NCBI GenBank assembly: GCA_945890485.1
Contig: CAMDCN010000026.1
Location: 1 to 64,000 of the forward strand
DNA from: Candidatus Sulfopaludibacter sp. SbA3
GTDB lineage: Bacteria > Acidobacteriota > Terriglobia > Bryobacterales > Bryobacteraceae
Direction: 5' to 3'
Length of the DNA stretch: 64,000 nt
This document shows, in pieces, positions 40,555-47,892 of the stretch. Within the stretch, counting starts at the first letter, position 1; each line of letters begins with the position of its first letter. The notes below the pieces were generated by a model that did no database searches, was not told the DNA's origin, and was given only the letters and a program-made list of their open reading frames with translations. Position numbers and translations under genes: made by a program.

Positions 40555-41301
40555 ATGCTCTCCCGCAACAAACTCCTCGTCCTCGCCGCCGGCCTCTGCG
40601 GCCTCCTCGGCCTCGGCTTCCAAGCCTCCCGCAAGGCCCCGTCCAAAGACCCCCTCCTCGCCGGCTACGAAGTCGCCACCGTCGCCGCCGTCGCCGATGC
40701 CGTCGACCAAATCACCGGCCAGCGCGGCTTCATGTCCCATGACATGCGCCCCCGCACCGTCACCACCCGCGTCGTCGGCCGCGCCGTCACCGCCTACCTC
40801 GTCCCCACCACCCCCGACAAAGCCACCCCTGCCCTCTCCACCGCCCAGTCCACCGCCCTCATCGACAACGCCAAGCCCGGCGAAGTCGGCATCATCGTCA
40901 TCAAGGACGGCCTCGACGTCGCCGGCATCGGCGGCCTCATGGCCACCGCCGCTAAAGTCCGCGGCATGGCCGGCGTCATCGTTGATGGCGGCGTCCGCGA
41001 CATCAAGGAAGTCCGCGGCCTCGGCTTCCCCATCTACGGCCGTAGCGTCGTCCCCTCCTCCACCGTCAGCCGCTACGCCGGCGTCTCCCGCAATGTCCCC
41101 GTCCAGTGCGCCGGCGTCGAAGTCAAACCCGGCGATATCATCGTCGCCGACGAAGATGGCGTCGTCCGGGTCCCCCAGGCCCAAGCCGCCGAAGTCCTTA
41201 AACGGGCGCAAGAAATCGACGAACGGGAAACCAAGATGGTCCCCTTCATCCGCCAGCACAAGGCGCTGAGCAAGGCCGTCGAAGTTTTCAATCGGATTTA
41301 A
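40555..41301 (+). CDS. RraA-like family protein with N-terminal membrane anchor
   Basis: A 248-residue protein of the RraA/DlpA (demethylmenaquinone methyltransferase-like) superfamily. An N-terminal hydrophobic segment (LLVLAAGLCGLLGLGF) is followed by the family core: VAAVADAVDQITGQRG, the GIIVIKDGLDVAGIGGLMATAA loop, the GVIVDGGVRDIKEVRG motif, and VEVKPGDIIVADEDGVVRVP. True RraA of E. coli is cytoplasmic and inhibits RNase E; other members are class II aldolases such as 4-hydroxy-4-methyl-2-oxoglutarate aldolase. The exported form here makes an aldolase or binding role more likely than RNase control. Confidence 0.82.
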   Translation: MLSRNKLLVLAAGLCGLLGLGFQASRKAPSKDPLLAGYEVATVAAVADAVDQITGQRGFMSHDMRPRTVTTRVVGRAVTAYLVPTTPDKATPALSTAQSTALIDNAKPGEVGIIVIKDGLDVAGIGGLMATAAKVRGMAGVIVDGGVRDIKEVRGLGFPIYGRSVVPSSTVSRYAGVSRNVPVQCAGVEVKPGDIIVADEDGVVRVPQAQAAEVLKRAQEIDERETKMVPFIRQHKALSKAVEVFNRI

Positions 41302-41328
41302 CTGAGGGTTGTACTCGGGGCAATAGAG

Positions 41329-41366
41329 GTTTACCCTAGCCGTGGTAGGGTTAAATTTCGGTAAAC
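41329..41366. promoter_or_regulatory. Alternative inverted repeats before the PilZ gene
   Basis: GTTTACC (41329-41335) can pair with GGTAAAC (41360-41366), while ACCCTA (41333-41338) can pair with TAGGGT (41346-41351). The two pairings share bases 41333-41335, so they exclude each other. This could be the transcription end of the RraA-like gene or a control element of PilZ; a TACACT -10-like box follows at 41373-41378 without a good -35. Confidence 0.35.
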
Positions 41367-41408
41367 ACTGGATACACTCGAAGTATCGCGTCGTCGATAG
41401 ATGGTTAT

Positions 41409-41756
41409 ATGCGGAACAGGCGTTACGAGCCTCGATTAATGTGTGCGGATCTGATTGACGTCCACTGGCGCGACAAGGCCGGGCGGCGCAAGAAGGCCAT
41501 TGCCAACCTCGAAGACATCTCCGAATCCGGGGTCTGCCTCCAGATGGAGGCAGAGATCCCCCTGAACACGGTCATCACTGTAAGCGGCCCGAAGGGCGAT
41601 TACGTTGGACAAGTCCGGTACTGCGTCTACCGGGAGATCGGGTTCTTCATCGGCGTCCAGTTTGAGCCGGGCAGCAAATGGTCTAAGCGCCAGTTCAAGC
41701 CCATGCACCTTTTCGATCCGCAGCGACTCGTTCCGGCCACCCCGCCGGAACGATAG
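41409..41756 (+). CDS. PilZ domain protein
   Basis: A 115-residue single-domain PilZ protein, a likely c-di-GMP receptor. The N-terminal RxxxR-type motif is MRNRRYEPRLMC, and the D/NxSxxG motif appears as LEDISESGVCLQME, then VTVSGPKGDYVGQVRY and a GFFIGVQFEPG strand. Such proteins change motility, adhesion or polysaccharide output when c-di-GMP rises. The gene stands alone between two unrelated genes and converges on the TPR gene with a 1-bp gap. Confidence 0.85.
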   Translation: MRNRRYEPRLMCADLIDVHWRDKAGRRKKAIANLEDISESGVCLQMEAEIPLNTVITVSGPKGDYVGQVRYCVYREIGFFIGVQFEPGSKWSKRQFKPMHLFDPQRLVPATPPER

Positions 41757-41757
41757 C

Positions 41758-43374
41758 TCACGGCAACTGCGTATCAGCGTGCTGCCAAGCGCTCTGGAAC
41801 TCCCGCTCCACGAACGCCAAGCTCTCCGTCTTCCCTTGCGCCCGCAGCGCCTGCACTAGCCCGTGCAAGCTCCGGCCATTCCGTGGGTTCCTTTCGAGGT
41901 CCTTCCGGAACACAACCTCTGCTTCTCCAGCCTTCCCCATCCGAAGCAACGCTCCTCCCAACTGCTCGCGCGTCGGATAGTACCAATCCGGCGGCTCCAT
42001 ATATCCCAGCGCATCCTCCAACTCCACCGCCTTCCGCCACTGGCTGATCTCCTCCGCCCCGTCGCCCCGGCTTCGCGCAATCCGCGCCGCCAAGTCCACG
42101 CTCGCCAGCGCCAGAATTTGCTGTGCCGGGTTCAACATCGCCACCGCTTCAGGAGGCACCTGTTTCGCCAACGCCTCCATCTTCGCCCGTTCCCCCGCCG
42201 CTGCCTTCGTCCGGCCCAGCCCCGCCAGTGCCGCGCTCCGCGCATAGTGGTAGCTCGCCCGCAGGAACAGATCCTTCTCCGCCGGCGCCTTCTCCCGCAG
42301 CATCTCCTCCCACTTGCCGAAACGCACCAGCACCAGCCACTCGTAGGCCCCATAGGGTGCAATCATCGGCATGCCGTCAATCGCCCCGGCCACGTTCTTC
42401 CGCAGCCGCTGTGCCCAATCCCGCGCTTCCTTGTACCGTCCCTGCATCATGCGGGAATACGCCACGAAATGCAGATTGTGTGAGTAGTAGCCCAGCGGAT
42501 ACATCCCCTGCGCCTTCGATCGTTCGAGATAAACCCGGTCCGCTTCTGACGCCTTTTCATTCACCATCGCCGACCGCTCGAACTCACCCACCCGTGCATA
42601 GATGTGCGAGGGCATGTGCACCAGATGGCCCGCCCCCGGAACCAGCGTCTCCAGCCGCCCCGCGCTCGGCAGCGCCCGCTCCGGGTTCGGCGACGCCTCC
42701 ACCGCATGGATGTAGTAGTGGTTCGCCCCCGGATGATTCGGGTCGCGCCGCAGCACCCCTTCGAGCACCGCGCAGATCTCGAGCGTCCCCTCCGCCGGCT
42801 TGCCGTCCAGGCTCCACAACTGCCACGGCCGCAGGTTCATCATCGCCTCGGCATATAGAGTCGCTGCGTCCAGGTCGTCCGGGTACCGCTGCATCACGGT
42901 CTTCATCGCGGCCGCGTACTTTTCTGCCAATACCTTCCGGTCTGCCGCCGGATCCTTTGAGTACCGCTGCACGAGGGCTTCCACGTAAGCTCTCTCGCGC
43001 GCTGGTGCCTTGGCCTTCAACTGCGTGGCCTTCGCAATCGCTTGCCACGCTAACGCCTCCCGCTCCGGCATCGCCGGCAGGTTGTAGTTCGGCCCCAAAG
43101 CGTATGCGATGCCCCAGTGCGGCATCGGCGACGCCGGGTCCAACTCCGCGGCGCGCGCGAACAGCCGGGCGGCTTCGTCGTGGTTGAAGCCATAGATCAG
43201 GGCCAACCCCTGGTCAAAAAACTGTTGGGCTGCTTTGGACTTCGTCGCGATCGGGTGGGAGTGGGTTCCCATCCCGTCCAAGAGCTCCGCCGGCTTCACC
43301 GCCGTCGGTCCGTCGTGCTTGTGTTGGCCCAGGGCTGCCCCGGCCAATACTGCAATCCACAAGATCAGGTTCAT
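41758..43374 (-). CDS. Exported TPR protein
   Basis: A 538-residue protein with a signal peptide (MNLILWIAVLAGAALGQHKH) and several tetratricopeptide-like repeats: AAQQFFDQGLALIYGFNHDE, ARLFARAAELDPASPMPHWG and, near the end, LLRMGKAGEAEVVFRKDLER. It belongs to a widespread set of bacterial exported TPR proteins of unknown role. Helical repeats suggest protein binding. No catalytic motif is visible. Its upstream end faces the VOC gene with about 60 bp between start codons. Confidence 0.8.
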   Translation of the reverse strand: MNLILWIAVLAGAALGQHKHDGPTAVKPAELLDGMGTHSHPIATKSKAAQQFFDQGLALIYGFNHDEAARLFARAAELDPASPMPHWGIAYALGPNYNLPAMPEREALAWQAIAKATQLKAKAPARERAYVEALVQRYSKDPAADRKVLAEKYAAAMKTVMQRYPDDLDAATLYAEAMMNLRPWQLWSLDGKPAEGTLEICAVLEGVLRRDPNHPGANHYYIHAVEASPNPERALPSAGRLETLVPGAGHLVHMPSHIYARVGEFERSAMVNEKASEADRVYLERSKAQGMYPLGYYSHNLHFVAYSRMMQGRYKEARDWAQRLRKNVAGAIDGMPMIAPYGAYEWLVLVRFGKWEEMLREKAPAEKDLFLRASYHYARSAALAGLGRTKAAAGERAKMEALAKQVPPEAVAMLNPAQQILALASVDLAARIARSRGDGAEEISQWRKAVELEDALGYMEPPDWYYPTREQLGGALLRMGKAGEAEVVFRKDLERNPRNGRSLHGLVQALRAQGKTESLAFVEREFQSAWQHADTQLP

Positions 43375-43433
43375 AATTCGCTATTCTCCTGCTTTATGAT
43401 GCGAAATGAACATCCCCCGTGGATCACGCAACT

Positions 43434-43880
43434 ATGATTCCGATTCAAGGACTCTTCGAAACCCACCTCACCGTCGCCAATCTCGACCGGGCGATGCAGT
43501 TCTACGAGCAGACTCTCGGCCTCTGCCGCGCCTCTCTCGTGCCCGATCGCCGCGTCGCCTTCTACTGGCTCGGCGCCCATGGTCAATCCATGCTCGGCCT
43601 CTGGGAGACCGGTACCAGCCCGCAGCGCCTCAGCCTCCACACAGCGTTCACCGTCACTCTCGACGATCTCCTCGCGGCCCCCGCACGCCTCCGTGCCGCC
43701 GGGATTACCCCTCTCGATCTAGCCAACGAGCCCGTCGACGAACCCGTAGTCCTCGCGTGGATGCCGGCCGCCTCCCTCTATTTCAAAGACCCCGACGGCA
43801 ACCTGCTCGAATACATCGCGATGCTCCCCGAAGCGCCCGCCCCTCAGCGCGGAGTCGTCGCCTGGAGTGACTGGCGGTAG
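43434..43880 (+). CDS. VOC (glyoxalase/bleomycin-resistance) family protein
   Basis: A 148-residue VOC-fold protein; ATG 43434 is preferred to GTG 43419. The N-terminal module reads GLFETHLTVANLDRAMQFYE and LCRASLVPDRRVAFYWLGA, with the metal-ligand-like His early, and the C-terminal module ends with LYFKDPDGNLLEYIAMLPEA, where the D-P-D/G-N-x-x-E pattern supplies a second metal ligand. Such proteins are small metal enzymes or binding proteins; substrate unknown. The last 37 bp overlap the convergent Kelch gene. Confidence 0.85.
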   Translation: MIPIQGLFETHLTVANLDRAMQFYEQTLGLCRASLVPDRRVAFYWLGAHGQSMLGLWETGTSPQRLSLHTAFTVTLDDLLAAPARLRAAGITPLDLANEPVDEPVVLAWMPAASLYFKDPDGNLLEYIAMLPEAPAPQRGVVAWSDWR

Positions 43881-45406
43881 ACCGCTATCGAGCCAGCCGC
43901 TTCGCTCCCGTTCACCGTCACCCGCACTGGCACCGCTGAACCGGCAGCCGTCCCCGTCGGAATCCGCAGGTTGATCTGCATCACTCCGAATGTCCCCGGC
44001 GCCCCGTCGGCGTAGAGAACTTCGGCGGCTACTCCTCCCACGGTCGCCGTCGCCCCGGCGACCTGTCCATGGCCGGTCGCGAAGAGGACCACGATCTCGC
44101 CTGCCGCCGCCGGGGTGTCTGCGGTGTTCCTCCTGCCATCCTGGTTCCATGCCCCGGGATACAATCCCAGTCGTGTCGCGGCCACAGCCACCGGGATCGC
44201 AGCAAAGTTGCCCACCGTCAATTGGGCCGCCGTCTGCCCCGTCAACTCCAGCGGCACCTGGGCATTGATCTGCTCCGGACTCGCGAACAGCAGGGTTGAC
44301 GCCAGGCCGTTCCATCGAACCTCTCCGCCTAACCCGGCCCCGTAAATCGAGACGAGACTACCCGGCACAACCGCCCCCGCGCTGCCATCAAAGGCATTCA
44401 CCACGGCGCGGACCCCCGTCGCGGCGGCTGGACCCAACGCCCAAAGTTCATTCGTCTGTCCTTCCGCCTTGAACCCGCCGAAGAAATAGGTCACGCCATC
44501 GCCATAGGCGCTCTCATGCCGGCTGCGGGCGCTCGGCGCCGGACCTTCGACCTGCGCTACGCTCCACCGGCGCGACACCGGGTCGAACTCCCAGGTGTCG
44601 TTCAGGCTCCCGCGGCCCGACCCGCCGAATAGCAGCATCCGGCTTCGCACCTTGTCGAACGAACGGCCATAGTGTTGCCGCGGGCTCGGGGCCGGCGCTG
44701 CCACGCGCTCGCTCCATCGGCCGGCTGCCAAATCAAAGCTCCATAGGTCGCCCAAAGGGCAGGGTCCGAAACCGGAAGCGCACCCGCCATACAGCAGCAT
44801 TTCGCCACGCACCCCGTCATACACCGCATGATGCAGGCATCGCCGTACGGGCCGGTTCGAAGCCGGCGAGATGTCGCGCCAACGGCCCGTACCGAATTCA
44901 AATGCCCAAGTGTCATCGAAGCGGCCGGAATTGGTGAAGCCGTGCGAGACAATCAACCGGTCGCGGCCCGGCTCATAGATGGCGGAGTGGCCGTATCGCC
45001 GGCTGGGCCCCTCCTCCGAGGAACCCAAGCGGGTCCACGATCCTCGGTCAATTTCAAAGGCCCACAGGTCGTTGAAGAAGTCGGAGGCTTGGCCTCCGAA
45101 CAGCAGCAAGCGGCGGCGCGCCGCGTCGAACACCAGGGTATGGCCCCAACGCGCGGCTGGCACGGTTCCGGATGGCCGCAGTTCGCGCCACTCCCGCCGA
45201 TCGAGCGAGTAGACCCAAAGATCGTTCTTCGCGCCGGACTCCTGCCCGCCAAACAGGAAGATCTGCTGCCCTACGGGATCGTGAACGATTGTGCCGTCCA
45301 GCCGAGCCCCCGGCGCCACTGCCCCGGACGGCAGCAGCGTGTACCGCAAGGCCTGACCAGACAACGATTCCGCTACGACCAAGACCAACCAAATAAGAAT
45401 CCGCAT
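43844..45406 (-). CDS. Exported Kelch-repeat protein with Solibacter-type C-terminal domain
   Basis: A 520-residue protein. A signal peptide (ending SLSGQA) precedes about six Kelch repeats (for example QQIFLFGGQESGAKNDLWVY, RRLLLFGGQASDFFNDLWAF, REMLLYGGCASG, SRMLLFGGSGRGSLNDTWEF), which form a six-bladed propeller. The last 200 residues are the same TIGR03437-type domain found in the Ig-like protein at 3.6-5.7 kb (VVNAFDGSAGAVVPGSLVSI ... VNGSEAAGSIAVY). Probably secreted or surface-bound; function unknown. It is divergent from the sigma factor gene. Confidence 0.88.
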   Translation of the reverse strand: MRILIWLVLVVAESLSGQALRYTLLPSGAVAPGARLDGTIVHDPVGQQIFLFGGQESGAKNDLWVYSLDRREWRELRPSGTVPAARWGHTLVFDAARRRLLLFGGQASDFFNDLWAFEIDRGSWTRLGSSEEGPSRRYGHSAIYEPGRDRLIVSHGFTNSGRFDDTWAFEFGTGRWRDISPASNRPVRRCLHHAVYDGVRGEMLLYGGCASGFGPCPLGDLWSFDLAAGRWSERVAAPAPSPRQHYGRSFDKVRSRMLLFGGSGRGSLNDTWEFDPVSRRWSVAQVEGPAPSARSRHESAYGDGVTYFFGGFKAEGQTNELWALGPAAATGVRAVVNAFDGSAGAVVPGSLVSIYGAGLGGEVRWNGLASTLLFASPEQINAQVPLELTGQTAAQLTVGNFAAIPVAVAATRLGLYPGAWNQDGRRNTADTPAAAGEIVVLFATGHGQVAGATATVGGVAAEVLYADGAPGTFGVMQINLRIPTGTAAGSAVPVRVTVNGSEAAGSIAVYRQSLQATTPR

Positions 45407-45461
45407 GCCATGTAATGAGGACTCAACGTGACTTTATTCCCGCTCAGCGCGAATTTTCTGC

Positions 45462-45956
45462 ATGGACTCCTTGGCCCTTCGCTTCACCGCCGAAGCGCTC
45501 TGTCACCAAACGGATTTGCTTCGCGCCGCTATCCGCCAGCTCGGCGCACGGGATAGGGCCGAGGATGTGCTTCAGGATACGCTGCTGGTAGCCTGGCGCA
45601 AGTTCCCGGCCTATCAGCCAGGGACCAACTGCCGGGCGTGGCTCTTCCAGATTCTCCGCTTCTGCGTCCAACGGCACCGGCAGCGGACGGTGACCGTTCC
45701 ATTGTCGGATCAGCATCCGGTGCCGCCGGTTCTGCCGCCGGTGGATCTAACCCGGGCGATCGCGGCGCTGCCGGTTTCCTACCGGCAAGTGGTCGAACTC
45801 GCCGACCTTGAAGAGTGGGCCTACCGCGACGTGGCGCGGCGATTGCGAATCCCGATTGGCACGGTAATGTCGCGGCTGCATCGCGCCCGGATACAATTGC
45901 GGAGTGAACTTTCGATTGGCCGTCCTCTTGCTTGCCGCCGGCTCGCTGGCGGCTGA
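45462..45956 (+). CDS. ECF-type RNA polymerase sigma factor
   Basis: A 164-residue sigma-70 family factor of the extracytoplasmic-function class. Region 2 is RDRAEDVLQDTLLVAWRKFP ... WLFQILRFCVQRHRQR and region 4 is LPVSYRQVVELADLEEWAYR DVARRLRIPIGTVMSRLHRARIQLRSEL (region 4 helix-turn-helix), with the two separated by a short linker. No anti-sigma gene is adjacent. It directly overlaps a cytochrome gene by 53 bases, so it likely controls its own downstream cluster. Confidence 0.88.
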   Translation: MDSLALRFTAEALCHQTDLLRAAIRQLGARDRAEDVLQDTLLVAWRKFPAYQPGTNCRAWLFQILRFCVQRHRQRTVTVPLSDQHPVPPVLPPVDLTRAIAALPVSYRQVVELADLEEWAYRDVARRLRIPIGTVMSRLHRARIQLRSELSIGRPLACRRLAGG

Positions 45957-46314
45957 GCCGTTCTCGCACAAGCGGCATGCCGCCATGAAAATGAAGTGTA
46001 CGGCTTGCCATGCGACGGCGGAGTCCGCGGCGCAGGCAGGGTTCCCTGCGCTTACCAAGTGCCAGACGTGCCATCCGGACATGGCCGCGTTGCCGGCCCG
46101 ATCCGCCCGCGTCTACCGGGTGAAGGACTTCGTGTTCTTCAACCATCAACGGCATGCGGACGCGAAGGTAGTTTGCGCCACGTGCCATGGCGAAGTCTTC
46201 ACCATGGATACATTGAAACAGGAGCGGCCGGTCACCATGGTTGCCTGCGTGGCTTGCCACAAAGAGCAGAAGGCGAGCATCGCCTGTAACCTCTGTCACG
46301 AATTGGGCCAGTGA
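45904..46314 (+). CDS. Pentaheme class III cytochrome c (cytochrome c7/c3-like)
   Basis: A 136-residue exported cytochrome starting at GTG 45904, inside the end of the sigma factor gene. The signal peptide is MNFRLAVLLLAAGSLAA. Five CxxCH heme-binding motifs are visible (CTACH, CQTCH, CATCH, CVACH, CNLCH), and the FSHKRH and FNHQRH segments supply distal His ligands as in the c7/c3 family. It would shuttle electrons in the periplasm. The 53-nt overlap with sigma suggests coupled translation. Downstream lie two ferritin-like genes. Confidence 0.88.
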   Translation: MNFRLAVLLLAAGSLAAEPFSHKRHAAMKMKCTACHATAESAAQAGFPALTKCQTCHPDMAALPARSARVYRVKDFVFFNHQRHADAKVVCATCHGEVFTMDTLKQERPVTMVACVACHKEQKASIACNLCHELGQ

Positions 46315-46354
46315 ATAGACCGTAACAATCTGCAGGCCTGCCCATCAAACGGGC

Positions 46355-46918
46355 ATGAACGCTGAAACTACCCGGCAAGCCGGTCCGATTACGGACCTCG
46401 ATATTCTCAACTATGCGCTGCAGCTCGAGCATCTCGAAGCAGCCTTTTACAACCAAGGTCTGCGGCAGTACTCGTCCTCGGATTTCGCGCAGGCGCCGCT
46501 GTTCAATCAGCTGGGCGAAGTAGCCGCCCTCGACGCCTACTCCTACCTGAGCATCATCCGTGCGCACGAGAACGCTCACGTTCGCTCCCTTACTGCCGCC
46601 TTGCGCGGCTTTGGCGCGACGCCCGTCTCTGCCTGCACTTACAATTTCACGTACGCCAGCATCGCCGAATTTCTTCGCGTTGCGCAGACGCTCGAGAACA
46701 CCGGCGTAAGCGCCTACAACGGCGTGATCGGGCAGATCAACAGCCCCTCCATTCGCACCTCCGCGGCGACCATCGCCACCGTTGAGGCTCGCCACGCCGC
46801 CTATCTGAATGTGCTCAATGACCAGTTGGCCGCGTCCACCTCGTTCGATGCGCCGAAGTCGATGACGGATATCCTGGCTGCTATCGCGCCGTTCCTGCAA
46901 TCCTGCCCCGCCGCCTAA
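46355..46918 (+). CDS. Ferritin-like domain protein without signal peptide
   Basis: A 187-residue protein of the Ferritin_2-like (DUF2202/dessication-associated) type. The four-helix-bundle motifs LNYALQLEHLEAAFYNQGL, HENAHVRSLTAALRGFG and TVEARHAAYLNVLND carry the Glu/His ligands expected for a di-iron centre. Unlike its neighbour at 46944 it lacks an export signal. The pair look like a tandem duplication, with similar spacing of motifs. It starts 40 bp after the cytochrome stop. Confidence 0.82.
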   Translation: MNAETTRQAGPITDLDILNYALQLEHLEAAFYNQGLRQYSSSDFAQAPLFNQLGEVAALDAYSYLSIIRAHENAHVRSLTAALRGFGATPVSACTYNFTYASIAEFLRVAQTLENTGVSAYNGVIGQINSPSIRTSAATIATVEARHAAYLNVLNDQLAASTSFDAPKSMTDILAAIAPFLQSCPAA

Positions 46919-46943
46919 TCCGCTCGCATAAGGAACCCAGATC

Positions 46944-47885
46944 ATGGAAAACTCGATTACTCGCTCTTCGCGTCGGAATTTCTTTTCAACGGGCGCGCTC
47001 ACCCTCGGCGTTGGCGCCGCGGCGCTGACCATCACCCCCCGCGCTGCCCAGGCGCAAACCGGCGTTACGGACCTGCAGATCCTCAACTATGCACTCGGTC
47101 TCGAGCACCTCGAGGCGGCGTTCTACAATCAGGGCCTCACCCGCTTCACCGCCAACGACTTTAACTCCGCTGGGTTCGTTCCGCTAGTCGGAACGCTGAT
47201 CGCCACGAAGGCCCTCGATAACCTCAAAGCCATTCAGGAGCATGAAAACACGCACGTGGAAACGCTCCGGACTGTGATTCGTTCGCTTGGCGGCACCCCG
47301 GTCGCAGCATGCCAGTACAACTTCGGCGTGACCAACTTCAGCGGTTTTCTGTCTACCGCCGCGGTCCTCGAAAGCGTGGGCGTCATGGCGTACACCGGAG
47401 CATTGGGGATGATTCAAAACCCTGATCTGCGGACCGCCGGCGCGACAATCGCGACCGTGGAAGCTCGCCACTCCGCGTATCTCAACCTGCTCTTGCAGGA
47501 TCTTCCGTTCCCTTCGGCTACCGACTCGACGAAGACCATGACGGAAATTTTGACCGCCGCCGGGCCGTTCATCACCAGCTGTACGGCTACCGATAACGGC
47601 GGTGGAGGCACAGCGACGACTAAAGCCGTGGCCGGACCGAAGAACGCGACCACGGTGCAAAAGTTCTTCTCGCTCGACGGCAGCGCTTCCACCAGTTCGA
47701 ACGGCGCCCCATTGACCTACAACTGGATCGTCTTGAGCGGCACGGCCGGCATGACCAAATCCACCACCGCCATGCCTTCCGTTCAGTTCGGCGTATCGGG
47801 CCCCTATACCTTCGAGCTCACTGTCACCGACAGTACCGGAGTGAAGGCCACCGATACTGTCACGATCAACTACTTCGGCCACTAA
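46944..47885 (+). CDS. Tat-exported ferritin-like protein with C-terminal PKD-like domain
   Basis: A 313-residue paralogue of the preceding gene. The N-terminus has a twin-arginine signal (SRRNFFSTGALTLGVGAAAL). The ferritin-like part repeats the same motifs (LNYALGLEHLEAAFYNQGLT, HENTHVETLRTVIRSLGG, TVEARHSAYLNLLLQ). After a short linker the last 100 residues form a PKD/Ig-like sandwich (LDGSASTSSNGAPLTYNWIV ... GPYTFELTVTDSTG). The extra domain suggests attachment to the cell surface or matrix. It ends close to the convergent sugar dehydrogenase gene. Confidence 0.85.
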   Translation: MENSITRSSRRNFFSTGALTLGVGAAALTITPRAAQAQTGVTDLQILNYALGLEHLEAAFYNQGLTRFTANDFNSAGFVPLVGTLIATKALDNLKAIQEHENTHVETLRTVIRSLGGTPVAACQYNFGVTNFSGFLSTAAVLESVGVMAYTGALGMIQNPDLRTAGATIATVEARHSAYLNLLLQDLPFPSATDSTKTMTEILTAAGPFITSCTATDNGGGGTATTKAVAGPKNATTVQKFFSLDGSASTSSNGAPLTYNWIVLSGTAGMTKSTTAMPSVQFGVSGPYTFELTVTDSTGVKATDTVTINYFGH

Positions 47886-47892
47886 GCCGGAT

